This document shows positions 9,125 through 25,029 of a DNA stretch of 64,000 nt, piece after piece; the stretch's first letter is position 1, and every line of letters begins with the position of its first letter. The stretch is from a bacterium (GTDB lineage: Bacteria; Myxococcota_A; Bradymonadia; UBA7976; UBA1532), in assembly GCA_030427205.1 (NCBI GenBank), contig JAUHXC010000001.1:1054001-1118000 (forward strand). Direction: 5' to 3'. The translations under genes were made by a program, and so were the position numbers. A model generated the notes under the pieces. It was not told the DNA's origin. It ran no database searches and was given only the letters and a program-made list of their open reading frames with translations.

Positions 9125-10342
9125 TCAGCGCCAGCGCTCGCCCTTCAGCCGGAAGACGAGCGGCTTCTTGCGGTTCCACGGCATGGGCGCGGGCGGGGCG
9201 TAGAAGTTGCCCGGGTCGGCCAGATAGTGGTCCCGGCGCTCGAGGCCGTCGGGCACCGCGATGCCGATCTGCAGCCGATGGGCCTTGCCATCGCGCTTGC
9301 GCAGCACCTCGAAGGGCGCGGTGGCCGAGCCTTTGCCGACGAACTCGACGTGCACCTTGTGGGCGAAGCGCCGCTTCCAGTAGCCGTCGTGCATGCCATA
9401 GACCTCGACGATGCCCACCCGCACCTCGCCGGGCACCGACCACTCGGTGTGCTCGACGATCAGCTCGTCGCCGGGCACGCCGTCGAGCTCTTCGAACTCG
9501 GCCCGGGTCACCTCGGGGTCTTCGCGCCAGCCGTGGGTGAAGTAGAGGTAGGCCGCCCGCTCGGGCAGGTCCTTGCCGATGAGCACGACGTCTTCTTCGG
9601 TGACGAGCACCTCTTCGGGGAAGGGGTCGCCGAAGATGTCGCCGTGCAGCGTGCGCTTGGGCATGCCGAGCGGCTTGCGGTCGGCGCGGTAGATCTGGCG
9701 GCCCTCTTCGAGCGCGGCGAGCGCTTCGAGCCGCAGGTTCTTCTTGGTGGGCGCCAGCGACCCGTCCACCGGCGCGCTGCTGACGATGCCCTCGGCGGTA
9801 TTGGCGTCGGCGTCGGCGTCGTGCACCAGCCCCGCCGAGCGCACGGTGCCCGCGCCGGCGAGCGGCAGGCTCAGGTTGGGGATCGAGACCTCGACCGCCC
9901 AGCCGTCGACCCGCATCGTGCCGGCGGTCTTGCAGCCGGGGCAGGGCTTGCCGTCGATCTGGACCTTGGGCGGCCGCACCTCGAGGGTATTGAGCAGCAC
10001 CTGCACGGTGCGGGTCGGGCCGTCGTCGGGGCGGAAGACGAAGAAGAGCCGGTCGCCCTGCTCGGCGCCGCCGGGCTGGAACTTGTCGTCGACGACCTGC
10101 GCGGCGAGGTAGACCCGCGAGGCGTCGAAGGCCACCTGCCAGGTGCCGCCGAGGTCGCCCGATCCGTCGCGCTTGCCCTGCACGGTGGTATCGAAGAGCG
10201 AGAGCGGGCGGCCGCTCCAGTCGTCGAAGAAGGCGTCGATGGTCGGCGAGTTCTCGGCCGGCGCGATGATCAGCGGGGCGGCGGCGGCCGGCGCGGCGAG
10301 CGCGAGCAGCGCGAGAGCGGAGCGGGCGAAAGCGCGACCCAT
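9125..10342 (-). CDS. Exported protein with N-terminal CBM9/DOMON-like domain
   Basis: A 405-aa secreted protein. Its Sec signal peptide is rich in Ala and Leu and ends near APAAAAP. The next 180 residues (PTIDAFFDDWSG, then VYLAAQVVDDKF and VEVSIPNL) follow the pattern of the family 9 carbohydrate-binding or DOMON-like beta sandwich. The C-terminal half is unrecognised. The ATG at 10342 has a strong GAGGAGG ribosome site, which excludes the longer in-frame start. Ligand and role are unknown. Confidence 0.75.
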   Translation of the reverse strand: MGRAFARSALALLALAAPAAAAPLIIAPAENSPTIDAFFDDWSGRPLSLFDTTVQGKRDGSGDLGGTWQVAFDASRVYLAAQVVDDKFQPGGAEQGDRLFFVFRPDDGPTRTVQVLLNTLEVRPPKVQIDGKPCPGCKTAGTMRVDGWAVEVSIPNLSLPLAGAGTVRSAGLVHDADADANTAEGIVSSAPVDGSLAPTKKNLRLEALAALEEGRQIYRADRKPLGMPKRTLHGDIFGDPFPEEVLVTEEDVVLIGKDLPERAAYLYFTHGWREDPEVTRAEFEELDGVPGDELIVEHTEWSVPGEVRVGIVEVYGMHDGYWKRRFAHKVHVEFVGKGSATAPFEVLRKRDGKAHRLQIGIAVPDGLERRDHYLADPGNFYAPPAPMPWNRKKPLVFRLKGERWR

Positions 10343-10423
10343 GGGGCCTCCTCGTCGAATGGCGGGCTGTGAATGGCGCACGGTGCACCGACACGGCGCT
10401 CTACGCCGGGTTCCGACGATTCT

Positions 10424-11881
<1,458 letters not shown>

Positions 11882-12071
11882 GCGCGTCACGTTAGGTGTC
11901 CCCCGCCCCCGAGTCAATCATGACACACGGGGAATCCACCGCCCATGGGCGGGGTTGTCCCGCCTGAATCAACGCCGCCCGGCCCCGTCGGCCCGCCTGC
12001 GCTTGACGGCCGGTGCCCCCCCGGCGTACAGCCTGCCCGAGCGCCCCGACCGACTCCCGAGGAGACCCGCC

Positions 12072-12815
12072 ATGCGCGTTTCGATTGCTCTGCTGCTCGC
12101 CGCCACCGGCGCCCTGGCCCTGCCGGCCCTCGCCGACCAGGGCGAGCCGGCCCCCGGCGCCGGCCCGACGCCGGTGCCCGCCGCGACCCCCAAGGCCCCG
12201 CCGGCGGTGGCCGCCGACGCCGCGCTCGACCCCGAGGTGAAGCGGGTGCTCGACGGCATCCAGGGCTTCTACGCCAACGCCACCGACCTCAAGGCCGAGT
12301 TCACCCAGACCTACACCTACAAGGTCTACGGCAGAAAGCAGGTCTCGGGCGGCAAGGTCTTCTTCAAGAAGCCGCGCATGATGCGCTGGGACTACAAGAC
12401 CCCTGTCTCGAAGGTCTTCGTCGCCGACGGCAGGACGCTGTGGGTCTACGAGCCCGAAGAGAACCAGGCCTTCAAGCAGGACCTCGCCGAGAGCCAGCTG
12501 CCGGTGGCCCTGACCTTCATGAGCGGTGAAGGGCAGCTCGCCGACGAGTTCGACGCCCGGCTGATGCAGAGCCCGTCGGACGTCTACACCGTCGAGCTGA
12601 TCCCCAAGCGGCACGCGGGCGACTACCAGTCGCTGCTGCTCAAGGTCGACCGCGAGACCTTCGCGGTGCGCTCGAGCACCGTGGTCGACCCGGTGGGCAA
12701 TACCAATCAGGTGGTCTTCGACGCGGTGGCCACCAACGCCGGCATCGCCGACAAGGCCTTCGAGTTCAGCCCGCCCAAGGGCGTGCGGATCATCACCGAC
12801 CCCCGCCAGCGCTGA
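12072..12815 (+). CDS. lolA: Outer-membrane lipoprotein carrier protein LolA
   Basis: A periplasmic chaperone that ferries lipoproteins from the inner membrane to the outer membrane receptor. The 247-aa protein has a signal peptide (MRVSIALLLAATGALALPALA) and a Pro/Ala-rich spacer. The LolA fold begins near residue 55: ATDLKAEFTQ, GGKVFFKKPRMMRWDY, DGRTLWVYEPEENQ. Its presence means lipoproteins in this window can reach the outer membrane. Start chosen at ATG 12072, with GGAGA upstream. Confidence 0.9.
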   Translation: MRVSIALLLAATGALALPALADQGEPAPGAGPTPVPAATPKAPPAVAADAALDPEVKRVLDGIQGFYANATDLKAEFTQTYTYKVYGRKQVSGGKVFFKKPRMMRWDYKTPVSKVFVADGRTLWVYEPEENQAFKQDLAESQLPVALTFMSGEGQLADEFDARLMQSPSDVYTVELIPKRHAGDYQSLLLKVDRETFAVRSSTVVDPVGNTNQVVFDAVATNAGIADKAFEFSPPKGVRIITDPRQR

Positions 12816-12922
12816 CGCCGCGCCGTAGACACCCAGCGGCCGTGAACCGCCGTCCGCGCCCGCCATCCGCCCGATCGTGAACCGCGGTGCGCGACATCGC
12901 GGCCCCGCCGCGCCCCGCTCAC

Positions 12923-12937
12923 TGGCACGCCCGATGC
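12923..12937 (+). promoter_or_regulatory. Possible sigma-54-type promoter (alternative: extended -10)
   Basis: TGGCAC, five bases, then ATGC resembles the -24/-12 sigma-54 consensus (TGGCAC-N5-TTGC). It lies about 38 bp before the ATG of the following lipoprotein gene. The same stretch also reads TGCTATAC, which could be an extended -10 for the housekeeping sigma factor, so the assignment is open. Confidence 0.35.
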
Positions 12938-12974
12938 TATACGGCGCCTCCGCACCCGGACCGCGGAGGCCATC

Positions 12975-13880
12975 ATGAACCGCTTCACCCCGACCGTGTT
13001 CGCCCTGCTCGCCGCCATCGGCCTCACCGGCTGCCCGCCGCCCGACGAGGGCCGGGGCGAGCTGGATACGCTCTCCTTCGACTGGCGCCTGCCCGCCGGC
13101 GGGCAGCGGTCGGTGGACATCCCGCTCGCCGAGGGCACCCGGGGCATCCTGCAGGTGCAGAGCGACGACGGGCCGCCGATCATCCGCGAGGCCGACTCGA
13201 GCAACCGCGACATCCTGCGGGTGATCTCGGTCGCGGACGATCTGATCCACCTCGAGGCGGTGGGCCCCGGCACGACCACCGTCGAGGTCTTCACCGATCG
13301 GGGCAACGACTGGCTGCGGCTGCAGGTGCAGGCGGTCGATCGGGTCTCGCTGTCGCCCAAGTTCTCGGCGACCCGGGTGCTGCAGGGTGGCGTCGACGTG
13401 CTGCACGCGCGCCGCTTCGGGCCCTTCGGCGGCGAGCTGGTGGGCCACGCGCCGCTCGCGCTGACCTTCGAGCCGGCCGACGGCGCCGCGCTGCTGCCCT
13501 CGCCGACGCACGAGCTGCGGCTGAGCTACCCCGCGCCGGGGGAGGTGCGGGTCAATACCGTCGGCGGCTCGCTGCGGCGGGTGGTGGTCGAGCGCGACGC
13601 CCTGCGCACCCTGGAGGTCTTCGATACGCCGCCGAACCTCGTCGCCGGCGAGCTGTACCACGCGCCGCTGGCGATCTACGACGGAGACGGGGTGCGGCTC
13701 GGCGGCCTCGAGGGTCTGCTGGCGGTGCAGAGCGCCGACACCGACGTCTGCGACGCCCGGCTCGACGCCGCCGGGGGCGAGCCGGCGGTGCGCGTCGAGG
13801 CCCGCACCGCCGGCCGCTGCGCGATCAGCGTCGCGCTCGACGGGCTCGCCGAGGACTTCGCGTTCGACATCCTGCGCTGA
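12975..13880 (+). CDS. Hypothetical lipoprotein
   Basis: A 301-aa protein with signal peptide and lipobox (IGLTGC, Cys20). The remainder looks like two or three Ig-like beta domains (VGPGTTTVEVFTDRG, VEARTAGRCAISVALDG), similar to the bacterial Ig-like folds common in surface proteins. No catalytic motif is visible. It sits between lolA and rimO in the same direction. Confidence 0.7.
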   Translation: MNRFTPTVFALLAAIGLTGCPPPDEGRGELDTLSFDWRLPAGGQRSVDIPLAEGTRGILQVQSDDGPPIIREADSSNRDILRVISVADDLIHLEAVGPGTTTVEVFTDRGNDWLRLQVQAVDRVSLSPKFSATRVLQGGVDVLHARRFGPFGGELVGHAPLALTFEPADGAALLPSPTHELRLSYPAPGEVRVNTVGGSLRRVVVERDALRTLEVFDTPPNLVAGELYHAPLAIYDGDGVRLGGLEGLLAVQSADTDVCDARLDAAGGEPAVRVEARTAGRCAISVALDGLAEDFAFDILR

Positions 13881-13962
13881 GTCCGCGGGCGTCCGCGGGC
13901 GGCGGCGCTGGATCCGGCCCTGCGGTTCTGCTACTCACGCGTCCTTCGATCGGAGGCGCGTC

Positions 13963-15315
<1,353 letters not shown>

Positions 15316-15325
15316 CCGCGCCGCT

Positions 15326-17353
<2,028 letters not shown>

Positions 17354-17378
17354 TGCCCCTCCCGTGAAAGGTAGAGGC

Positions 17379-17408
17379 AGAATAGAAGCTTTGTGAGCTT
17401 TAGAGCAA
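17379..17408 (-). promoter_or_regulatory. Probable sigma-70-type promoter of the linker lipoprotein
   Basis: On the minus strand TTGCTC (17408-17403), an 18-base spacer and TATTCT (17384-17379) lie about 25 bp upstream of the ATG. The A+T content of this stretch stands out from its surroundings. Confidence 0.4.
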
Positions 17409-17419
17409 TGGCCGCCCGC

Positions 17420-18277
17420 TCAGCCGGCCAGCGTCTCCAGCCAGCTGCGCAGGATGCGGCGGGCGACCGACTTGCGGTAATCGGCGGTGCTGCGCACGTC
17501 GTCGATGGGCGTGATGTCGCCGGCGAGGGCCGCCACCGCGTCGCTGATGCTCTGCGCCGACAGCGGCTTGCCGACCAGCATCTGCTCGGCGATCGTCGAG
17601 CGCACCGGCGTCGCCGCCACGCTGCCCCAGCCCAGCCGCGCCTCGCTGACCGTATCGCCGTCGAAGCGCAGCCGCCCGCCGAGCACCACCTTGCTGATCG
17701 ACTGCGCCATGCGGGTGCCGACCTTGCGGAAGTGCAGCCGGTCGGCCGCGCTCGGCTTGGGGATGCGCACGAACGCGATCAGCTCGTCAGCGGCCATCAC
17801 CGTGCGCTTGTAGCCGGTATAGAAGTCGGCCAGCGGCACACTGCGCAGCCCGCGCTTCTCGCTCTGCAGCTCGACGATCGCGTCCAGCGCGAGCAGCACC
17901 GGCATGGTATCGCCCGCCGGGCTGGCGTTGGCGATGTTGCCGCCGATAGTGCCCCGGTTCTGGATCTGGCGCGCGCCGACGGTGCGGGCGGCCTCGACCA
18001 GCGTCGGCAGGTGCTTCTGGCAGTCGGCGTCGTCGATGATCGCGGTGTAGTCGGTGCACGCGCCGATGCGGATGTGGTCGGCCCCGGCGTCGATGCCCCG
18101 CAGATCGGCCACCTGCCACAGGTCGATGAAGCCCGGCGGGTCGATGGCGTGGGCCTCGAGGTAGACCATGATGTCGGTGCCGCCGGCGAGCAGCCACGCC
18201 TCGGGGTGCGCGGCCCGCAGCGACAGGGCCTCGGCGATGCTGGCCGGCGTATGCACCGGCGCCTGGGAGGTCATCAT
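17420..18277 (-). CDS. Molybdenum hydroxylase FAD-binding subunit (XdhB/CoxM type)
   Basis: A 285-aa flavin subunit that takes electrons from the Fe-S subunit. FAD-binding motifs: LLAGGTDIMV near residue 28 and NRGTIGGNIANASPAGD near residue 107. The C-terminal domain is of the CO-dehydrogenase flavoprotein type. The ATG overlaps the TGA of the Fe-S subunit gene as ATGA, which sets the start. It is the last gene of the three-subunit set. Confidence 0.9.
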   Translation of the reverse strand: MMTSQAPVHTPASIAEALSLRAAHPEAWLLAGGTDIMVYLEAHAIDPPGFIDLWQVADLRGIDAGADHIRIGACTDYTAIIDDADCQKHLPTLVEAARTVGARQIQNRGTIGGNIANASPAGDTMPVLLALDAIVELQSEKRGLRSVPLADFYTGYKRTVMAADELIAFVRIPKPSAADRLHFRKVGTRMAQSISKVVLGGRLRFDGDTVSEARLGWGSVAATPVRSTIAEQMLVGKPLSAQSISDAVAALAGDITPIDDVRSTADYRKSVARRILRSWLETLAG

Positions 18278-18746
18278 CGGCCGGCCTCCTCTGCGCTCGC
18301 CAGCGTCCGCGCCACCGAGTCGACGATCTTCTGGTAGCCCGTGCAGCGGCAGAGGTTGCCCGCCAGCGCCTCGCGGATGGTCACCGCGTCGGGGTTCGGG
18401 TCGCGCTCGAGCAGCTCGGCGGCGGCGACCACGAAGCCCGGCGTACAGATGCCGCACTGCGCGCCGCCGTGGTCGATGAACGCCTGCTGAACCGGATGCA
18501 GCCGGCCGTCTTCGGCCAGCCCTTCGACGGTCTTCACGCTCGCCCCGCGCACCTGCACCACCGGCACCAGGCAGCTGTTGACCGCTTTGCCGTCGATGAG
18601 CACGGTGCACGCGCCGCACTCGCCCTCGCCGCAGCCCTCTTTGCTGCCCGTCAGCCGCAGGTCTTCGCGCAGCACGTCGAGCAGCCGGGCCATCGGGGTC
18701 ACGTCGACCGTGGTCTCGGCGCCGTTGAGTCGGAATCCGATCTTCA

Positions 18747-18747
<1 letters not shown>
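18274..18747 (-). CDS. Molybdenum hydroxylase [2Fe-2S] subunit
   Basis: A 157-aa small subunit with two [2Fe-2S] clusters. The plant-ferredoxin-type cluster has Cys39, 44, 47 and 59 (GCGEGECGACTVL). The four-helix cluster has Cys98 and 101 (QCGICTPGF) and Cys133 and 135 (NLCRCTGYQ). All eight ligands are present. The start codon shares one base with the stop of the large subunit gene (TGATG). Confidence 0.93.
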
Positions 18748-21008
<2,261 letters not shown>

Positions 21009-21067
21009 CGTCACCTCCTCGCCGCGCGCAGGGACCTTAGCGCATGTCTCGATGTGACGGCAGGGTG

Positions 21068-22093
21068 TCAGCGGCGGCCGGGCACCTTCCACAGCGCGTC
21101 GCAGAACCAGCGCTCGTGGTCGTAGAACAACGCCTCGATCTCGAAGCCGGCGAAGTAGGCGAGATCGGTGATGTCTTCGTCGAGGTACTTGTAGCTGTAC
21201 TCGGTGTGGATCGGCTCCCAGGGCGAGAACTCGAAGCTCTGGCGCAGGGCGCCGATGAAGACCCGCTGCCGCTCCTGGCTGACCAGGTAGCTCTCCATCG
21301 CCCCCGAGAAGACGTTGTAGGTGGCGAAGTGGCGGAAGGTCTTGCGGTCGAAGTTGCCGCCCAGCTCGCGGTTGATGCGGTCGAGCAGGTTCAGGTTGAA
21401 CTCGGCGGTGACCCCCTCGCGGTCGTTATAGGCCGCCAGCAGCAGCTCGATGTCCTTCTTGAGGTCGAAGCCGACGAGCACGTGGTCGCCGGGGCTCAGG
21501 GCGCTCCACAGCTGCTGCAAGAAGGCGCGGGCGTGGGCCTTGTCGAAGTTGCCGATGTTCGAGCCGAGAAACAGCACCAGGTTGGTGCGCTCGGTCTGCT
21601 CGCTCAGCCAGCGCACGCCGTCGAAATACTCCGAGACCAGCCCCTCGATGGGCAGCGCGGGGAAGCGCTCGCCCATGGCGGCGACCACCGTCTTCATGGC
21701 CGGCTCGGAGATGTCGATGGGCACGTAGCGCACGTCCATGCCCCGCGCGGCGAGGGCCTCGAGCACCACCGCCGTCTTGCGCCCGTCGCCCGCGCCGAGG
21801 TCGACGAGGTTGATCGGGCGCTTGCCGAAGCGCTCGACGAGCGTATCGGCGTGGTTGCGCAGGATCTCGAACTCGCTGCGGGTGAGGTAGTACTCCTCGA
21901 GGTCGCAGATGCGCTCGAAGGCGTCGCTGCCCACCGCGTCGTACAAGAAGCGCGAAGACAGCGACTTGGGCTTCTTCGACAGGCCGATGAGCACCTCGGT
22001 CATGAAGATGCGGCGGCTGGCCTCGGCGCTCGCCGAGGCGCTCGGCTCGAGGATGCGGTAGCCGGTGTGCGGGCTGCTCTGCGGGTCGCTCAT
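21068..22093 (-). CDS. egtD: L-histidine N-alpha-methyltransferase EgtD
   Basis: Trimethylates histidine to hercynine, the first step of ergothioneine synthesis. The 341-aa protein has the SAM-binding motif [21 protein letters not shown] and the C-terminal EYSYKY segment of the EgtD family. The ATG at 22093 is preceded by GAGGAG at seven bases. A GTG six bases upstream would leave almost no spacing. It starts 16 bp after egtB ends, and its stop is 59 bp before the molybdenum hydroxylase start, so one transcript may cover all five genes. Confidence 0.93.
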   Translation of the reverse strand: MSDPQSSPHTGYRILEPSASASAEASRRIFMTEVLIGLSKKPKSLSSRFLYDAVGSDAFERICDLEEYYLTRSEFEILRNHADTLVERFGKRPINLVDLGAGDGRKTAVVLEALAARGMDVRYVPIDISEPAMKTVVAAMGERFPALPIEGLVSEYFDGVRWLSEQTERTNLVLFLGSNIGNFDKAHARAFLQQLWSALSPGDHVLVGFDLKKDIELLLAAYNDREGVTAEFNLNLLDRINRELGGNFDRKTFRHFATYNVFSGAMESYLVSQERQRVFIGALRQSFEFSPWEPIHTEYSYKYLDEDITDLAYFAGFEIEALFYDHERWFCDALWKVPGRR

Positions 22094-22109
22094 CTGCACG
22101 CTCCTCGAT

Positions 22110-23381
22110 TCAGCGGTCGTCGGCCAGCCGGATGCCGCTGAACTGCCAGCGCTTGTCGGGCTGGAAGAAGTTGCGGTAGCTGACGCGGATGTGGTCCCGC
22201 GGGGTGGCGCAGCTGCCGCCGCGCAGCACCCGCTGGCCGTTCATGAACTTGCCATTGTATTCGCCCAGCGCGTCGGCCGGCGCCCGATAGCGGGGGTAGG
22301 CCAGATACGCGCTCTGCGTCCACTCCCAGACCTCGCCCAGCAGGTGGCGCAGGCCGCCGTGGGTCGGCGCGGCGCGGCCCACCGGGTGCAGCGCGCCGTC
22401 GTCGGCGAAGGTGCCGTCCGCCGCCGGCTTCACCGACCGGGCGGCGTGCTCCCACTCGAACTCGGTGGGCAGGCGCTTGCCGCGCCAGCGGGCGTAGGCG
22501 TCGGCCTCGAAGAAGCTGACGTGGGTCACCGGCGCGCCGTCGTCCAGGTCGCGCCGCCCGCCGAGCGTGCGCTGGCGCCAGCGGCCGCCGTCCGAGACCC
22601 AGTACAAAGGCGCGCGCCAGCCCTCGGCCTGCACCGTCGCCCAGCCGTCGGAGAGCCACAGGTGCGGCGTCGTATAGCCGCCGGCCTCGATGAACTCACC
22701 GAACTCGCCGCAGGTGACCAGATCGCCGGCCAGCGCGAAGGGCGCGGTGTGCACCCGATGCACCGGGCGCTCGTTGTCGAAGTGGAAGCCGTCGCCGGTG
22801 TAGCCCACCTCGACCAGCCCGCCGGCGAGTTCGACCCAGCCGGCCTTTGACGCGTGCGCGACGGGCGCGGCGGCCTTGGGGTCGTAGATCGGGTCGAGCG
22901 GGTTCTGCAGCAGGCCGTGCTTGATGTCGGTGACGATCAGCTCCTGATGCTGCTGCTCGTGGTTGAGCCCGACCTCGATCAGCGGGTCGACGATCTGCCG
23001 CAGCGCATCGTCGGCGCCGGCGAGCAGCTCGACCATCGCCCGGTCGACCCGCTGACGCCACGCGCCCACCTCGGCCACCGTCGGCCGGCTCAGGACGCCC
23101 CGGCGGTGCCGCGGCCACTGGGCGCCGACGCCGTTGTAGTAGCTGTTGAACAGCTCGCGATACAGCGGGTGCGGGCTCTCGTAGCCCTTCAGGTGCGGCT
23201 CGAGCACGAAGGTCTCGAAGAACCACGTCGTATGGGCCCGATGCCAGCGGGTGGGGCTGGCGTCGGCCATGCTCTGCACCATCTGGTCTTCGGGGCCGAG
23301 CGGCGCTGTGAGGGCCTCGGTGCGCGCGCGCACCGCCCGGTAGCGGTCGGCGAGCGAAGCAGAGGGGGCGGCGTCGGTCAC
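22110..23381 (-). CDS. egtB: Ergothioneine synthase EgtB (iron-dependent sulfoxide synthase)
   Basis: Joins hercynine to a thiol donor using O2 and non-haem iron. The 423-aa protein has an N-terminal DinB-like domain with the three-histidine iron site (His50 in HRAHTTWFFE; His141 and His145 in NHEQQHQEL). A C-terminal formylglycine-enzyme-like domain follows (RLPTEFEWEHAAR, GEVWEWTQSAY, RVLRGGSC). Translation starts at GTG 23381 after AGGAGA. No separate egtC or egtE is visible in the window. Confidence 0.93.
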   Translation of the reverse strand: MTDAAPSASLADRYRAVRARTEALTAPLGPEDQMVQSMADASPTRWHRAHTTWFFETFVLEPHLKGYESPHPLYRELFNSYYNGVGAQWPRHRRGVLSRPTVAEVGAWRQRVDRAMVELLAGADDALRQIVDPLIEVGLNHEQQHQELIVTDIKHGLLQNPLDPIYDPKAAAPVAHASKAGWVELAGGLVEVGYTGDGFHFDNERPVHRVHTAPFALAGDLVTCGEFGEFIEAGGYTTPHLWLSDGWATVQAEGWRAPLYWVSDGGRWRQRTLGGRRDLDDGAPVTHVSFFEADAYARWRGKRLPTEFEWEHAARSVKPAADGTFADDGALHPVGRAAPTHGGLRHLLGEVWEWTQSAYLAYPRYRAPADALGEYNGKFMNGQRVLRGGSCATPRDHIRVSYRNFFQPDKRWQFSGIRLADDR

Positions 23382-23428
23382 GGCGTTCTCCTGTGCGTCT
23401 CGGCGGGCCGATGGTAGGGTCCCCGCCG

Positions 23429-24103
23429 ATGAAACGCTATGCGCTGGTGGTGGTCACGCTGAAGCTCGTGCTGCTGGCCCTCTTCGGGCTGGTGACGCTG
23501 CTCGGCGTGCCGCTGTTGACCGACCCCTCCCCCTGGCTGGGGCAGGCGACGCCCGGGGCGGCGGCGCTGGGGGTCGGGCTCCTGGTGGCCGATGTCTTGA
23601 TCCCGGTGCCGTCGAGCCTGGTGATGGTGGCTCACGGCGCGCTCTTCGGCACGGCGCTCGGCGCGGCGCTGTCGGTGCTCGGCAGCGTGCTGGCGGCGGC
23701 GCTCGGCTTCTTCATCGGGCGCCGCGGCGGGCCGCTGCTGGACAAGGTGATGAGCCCCGAAGAGCGGGCCCGCGGCGACCGGCTGCTGGCGAAGCACGGC
23801 GGCCTGGCGGTGGTGCTCAGCCGGCCGCTGCCGATATTGGCCGAGACGGTCTCGATCCTGGCGGGCACCTCGCCGATGCGCTGGCGTACGCTGCTGTTGG
23901 CGGCGACCTTCGGGGTCATCGGGCCGTCGCTGCTCTACGCCGCGGCGGGCGCCTCGGCGGCGACGCTCGACGATCAGGCGCTGATGTTCGGCGCGGTGAT
24001 GGGCTCGGCGGCGCTCTTCTGGCTGATCAGCCGGGCGCTCGAGCGGCGCTTGAGCCCCACAGAGCCGGGTTCGGCAGGCCCCGCGGAGGGCGAGACCGAG
24101 TGA
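23429..24103 (+). CDS. VTT/SNARE-associated (DedA-like) membrane protein
   Basis: A 224-aa integral membrane protein with four or five hydrophobic segments and the VTT-type core (DVLIPVPSSLVMVAHGALFG, then GFFIGRRGG and SRPLPILAETVSILAG). Such proteins act as lipid scramblases or flippases in envelope maintenance, but the substrate here is unknown. It diverges from egtB with only 47 bp between starts. Its TGA overlaps the GTG start of xdhC. Confidence 0.82.
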   Translation: MKRYALVVVTLKLVLLALFGLVTLLGVPLLTDPSPWLGQATPGAAALGVGLLVADVLIPVPSSLVMVAHGALFGTALGAALSVLGSVLAAALGFFIGRRGGPLLDKVMSPEERARGDRLLAKHGGLAVVLSRPLPILAETVSILAGTSPMRWRTLLLAATFGVIGPSLLYAAAGASAATLDDQALMFGAVMGSAALFWLISRALERRLSPTEPGSAGPAEGETE

Positions 24104-24924
24104 AGCCCACCTTCTTCGCCCGGCTCGCGGCCCTCGAAGCTGACCAGACCGCCTTCGTGCTGGCCACCGTCATCGACCACGGCGGCTCGACGCCGCGTAT
24201 CGCCGGCGCGCGCATGGCCGTCTGGGCCGACGGCTTCATCGGCACGGTCGGCGGCGGCGCGTTCGAGAAGCGGGTCATCGACGAGGCCCGCGGGCTGCTC
24301 GCCGGCGGGCGGTCGGTGCAGCGGCTCGACGTGCACCTCGTGCGCGACCTGGGCATGTGCTGCGGAGGACGGATGAGCGTTTTCATGGAGAAGGTCGAGC
24401 CGCGCCCGCCGCTGCGCATCTACGGCGCGGGCCACATCGGCACCGAGCTGGCGGCCATCGCCGATCGGGCGGGCTTCGCGGTGACGGTGGTCGACGCCCG
24501 CGCCGAGTGGGCCGATCCGACGCGCTTCCCCGATTCGGTGCACGTCGAAGACGCCGAGCCCGAAGACCACCTGCGGGCGAACATGCCGGGGCCCGCGGAG
24601 TTCGTCGTGGTGGTGACCCACGACCACCCGCTCGACGAGGCGCTGGTGCGCATGCTGCTGCCGACGAGCGAGGCGGCGCCGCGCTACCTGGGGCTGATCG
24701 GCAGCCGCGGCAAGTGGGCCCGGTTCGTCAAGCGCTACCGGGCGCGCGGCTTCTCCGACGATCAGATCGGGCGGGTGCGCTGCCCGGTGGGCCTGGATCT
24801 GGGCGGCACGACGCCGGCCGAGATCGCGGTGAGCATCGTCGCCGAGCTGGTCACCGTGCGCCGCGGCGGCCCCAAGTGGGGCGAGGCGGTCAACGCGCAG
24901 ATCGCGACCCGCAGCGAGGCCTGA
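24100..24924 (+). CDS. xdhC: XdhC/CoxI-family molybdenum cofactor insertion protein
   Basis: Inserts or sulfurates the molybdenum cofactor of xanthine dehydrogenase-type enzymes. The 274-aa protein has the N-terminal XdhC domain (GSTPRIAGARMAV, GTVGGGAFEKRVIDEAR, DLGMCCGGRM) and a C-terminal Rossmann domain (RIYGAGHIGTELA, YLGLIGSRGK, GLDLGGTTPAEIAVSI). The GTG start overlaps the previous stop as GTGA. The partner enzyme is presumably the three-subunit set about 3 kb away on the other strand. Confidence 0.9.
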   Translation: MKPTFFARLAALEADQTAFVLATVIDHGGSTPRIAGARMAVWADGFIGTVGGGAFEKRVIDEARGLLAGGRSVQRLDVHLVRDLGMCCGGRMSVFMEKVEPRPPLRIYGAGHIGTELAAIADRAGFAVTVVDARAEWADPTRFPDSVHVEDAEPEDHLRANMPGPAEFVVVVTHDHPLDEALVRMLLPTSEAAPRYLGLIGSRGKWARFVKRYRARGFSDDQIGRVRCPVGLDLGGTTPAEIAVSIVAELVTVRRGGPKWGEAVNAQIATRSEA

Positions 24925-25029
24925 GGCGGACCGCCCATCCCCCGATCAGCCAGCGGCCGGCTCCGAACGAAGACGCCTTGCTTCGCGCTCTCGCCTCTCT
25001 AGAGCACCCATGGGATGAGGGGAGATGAC

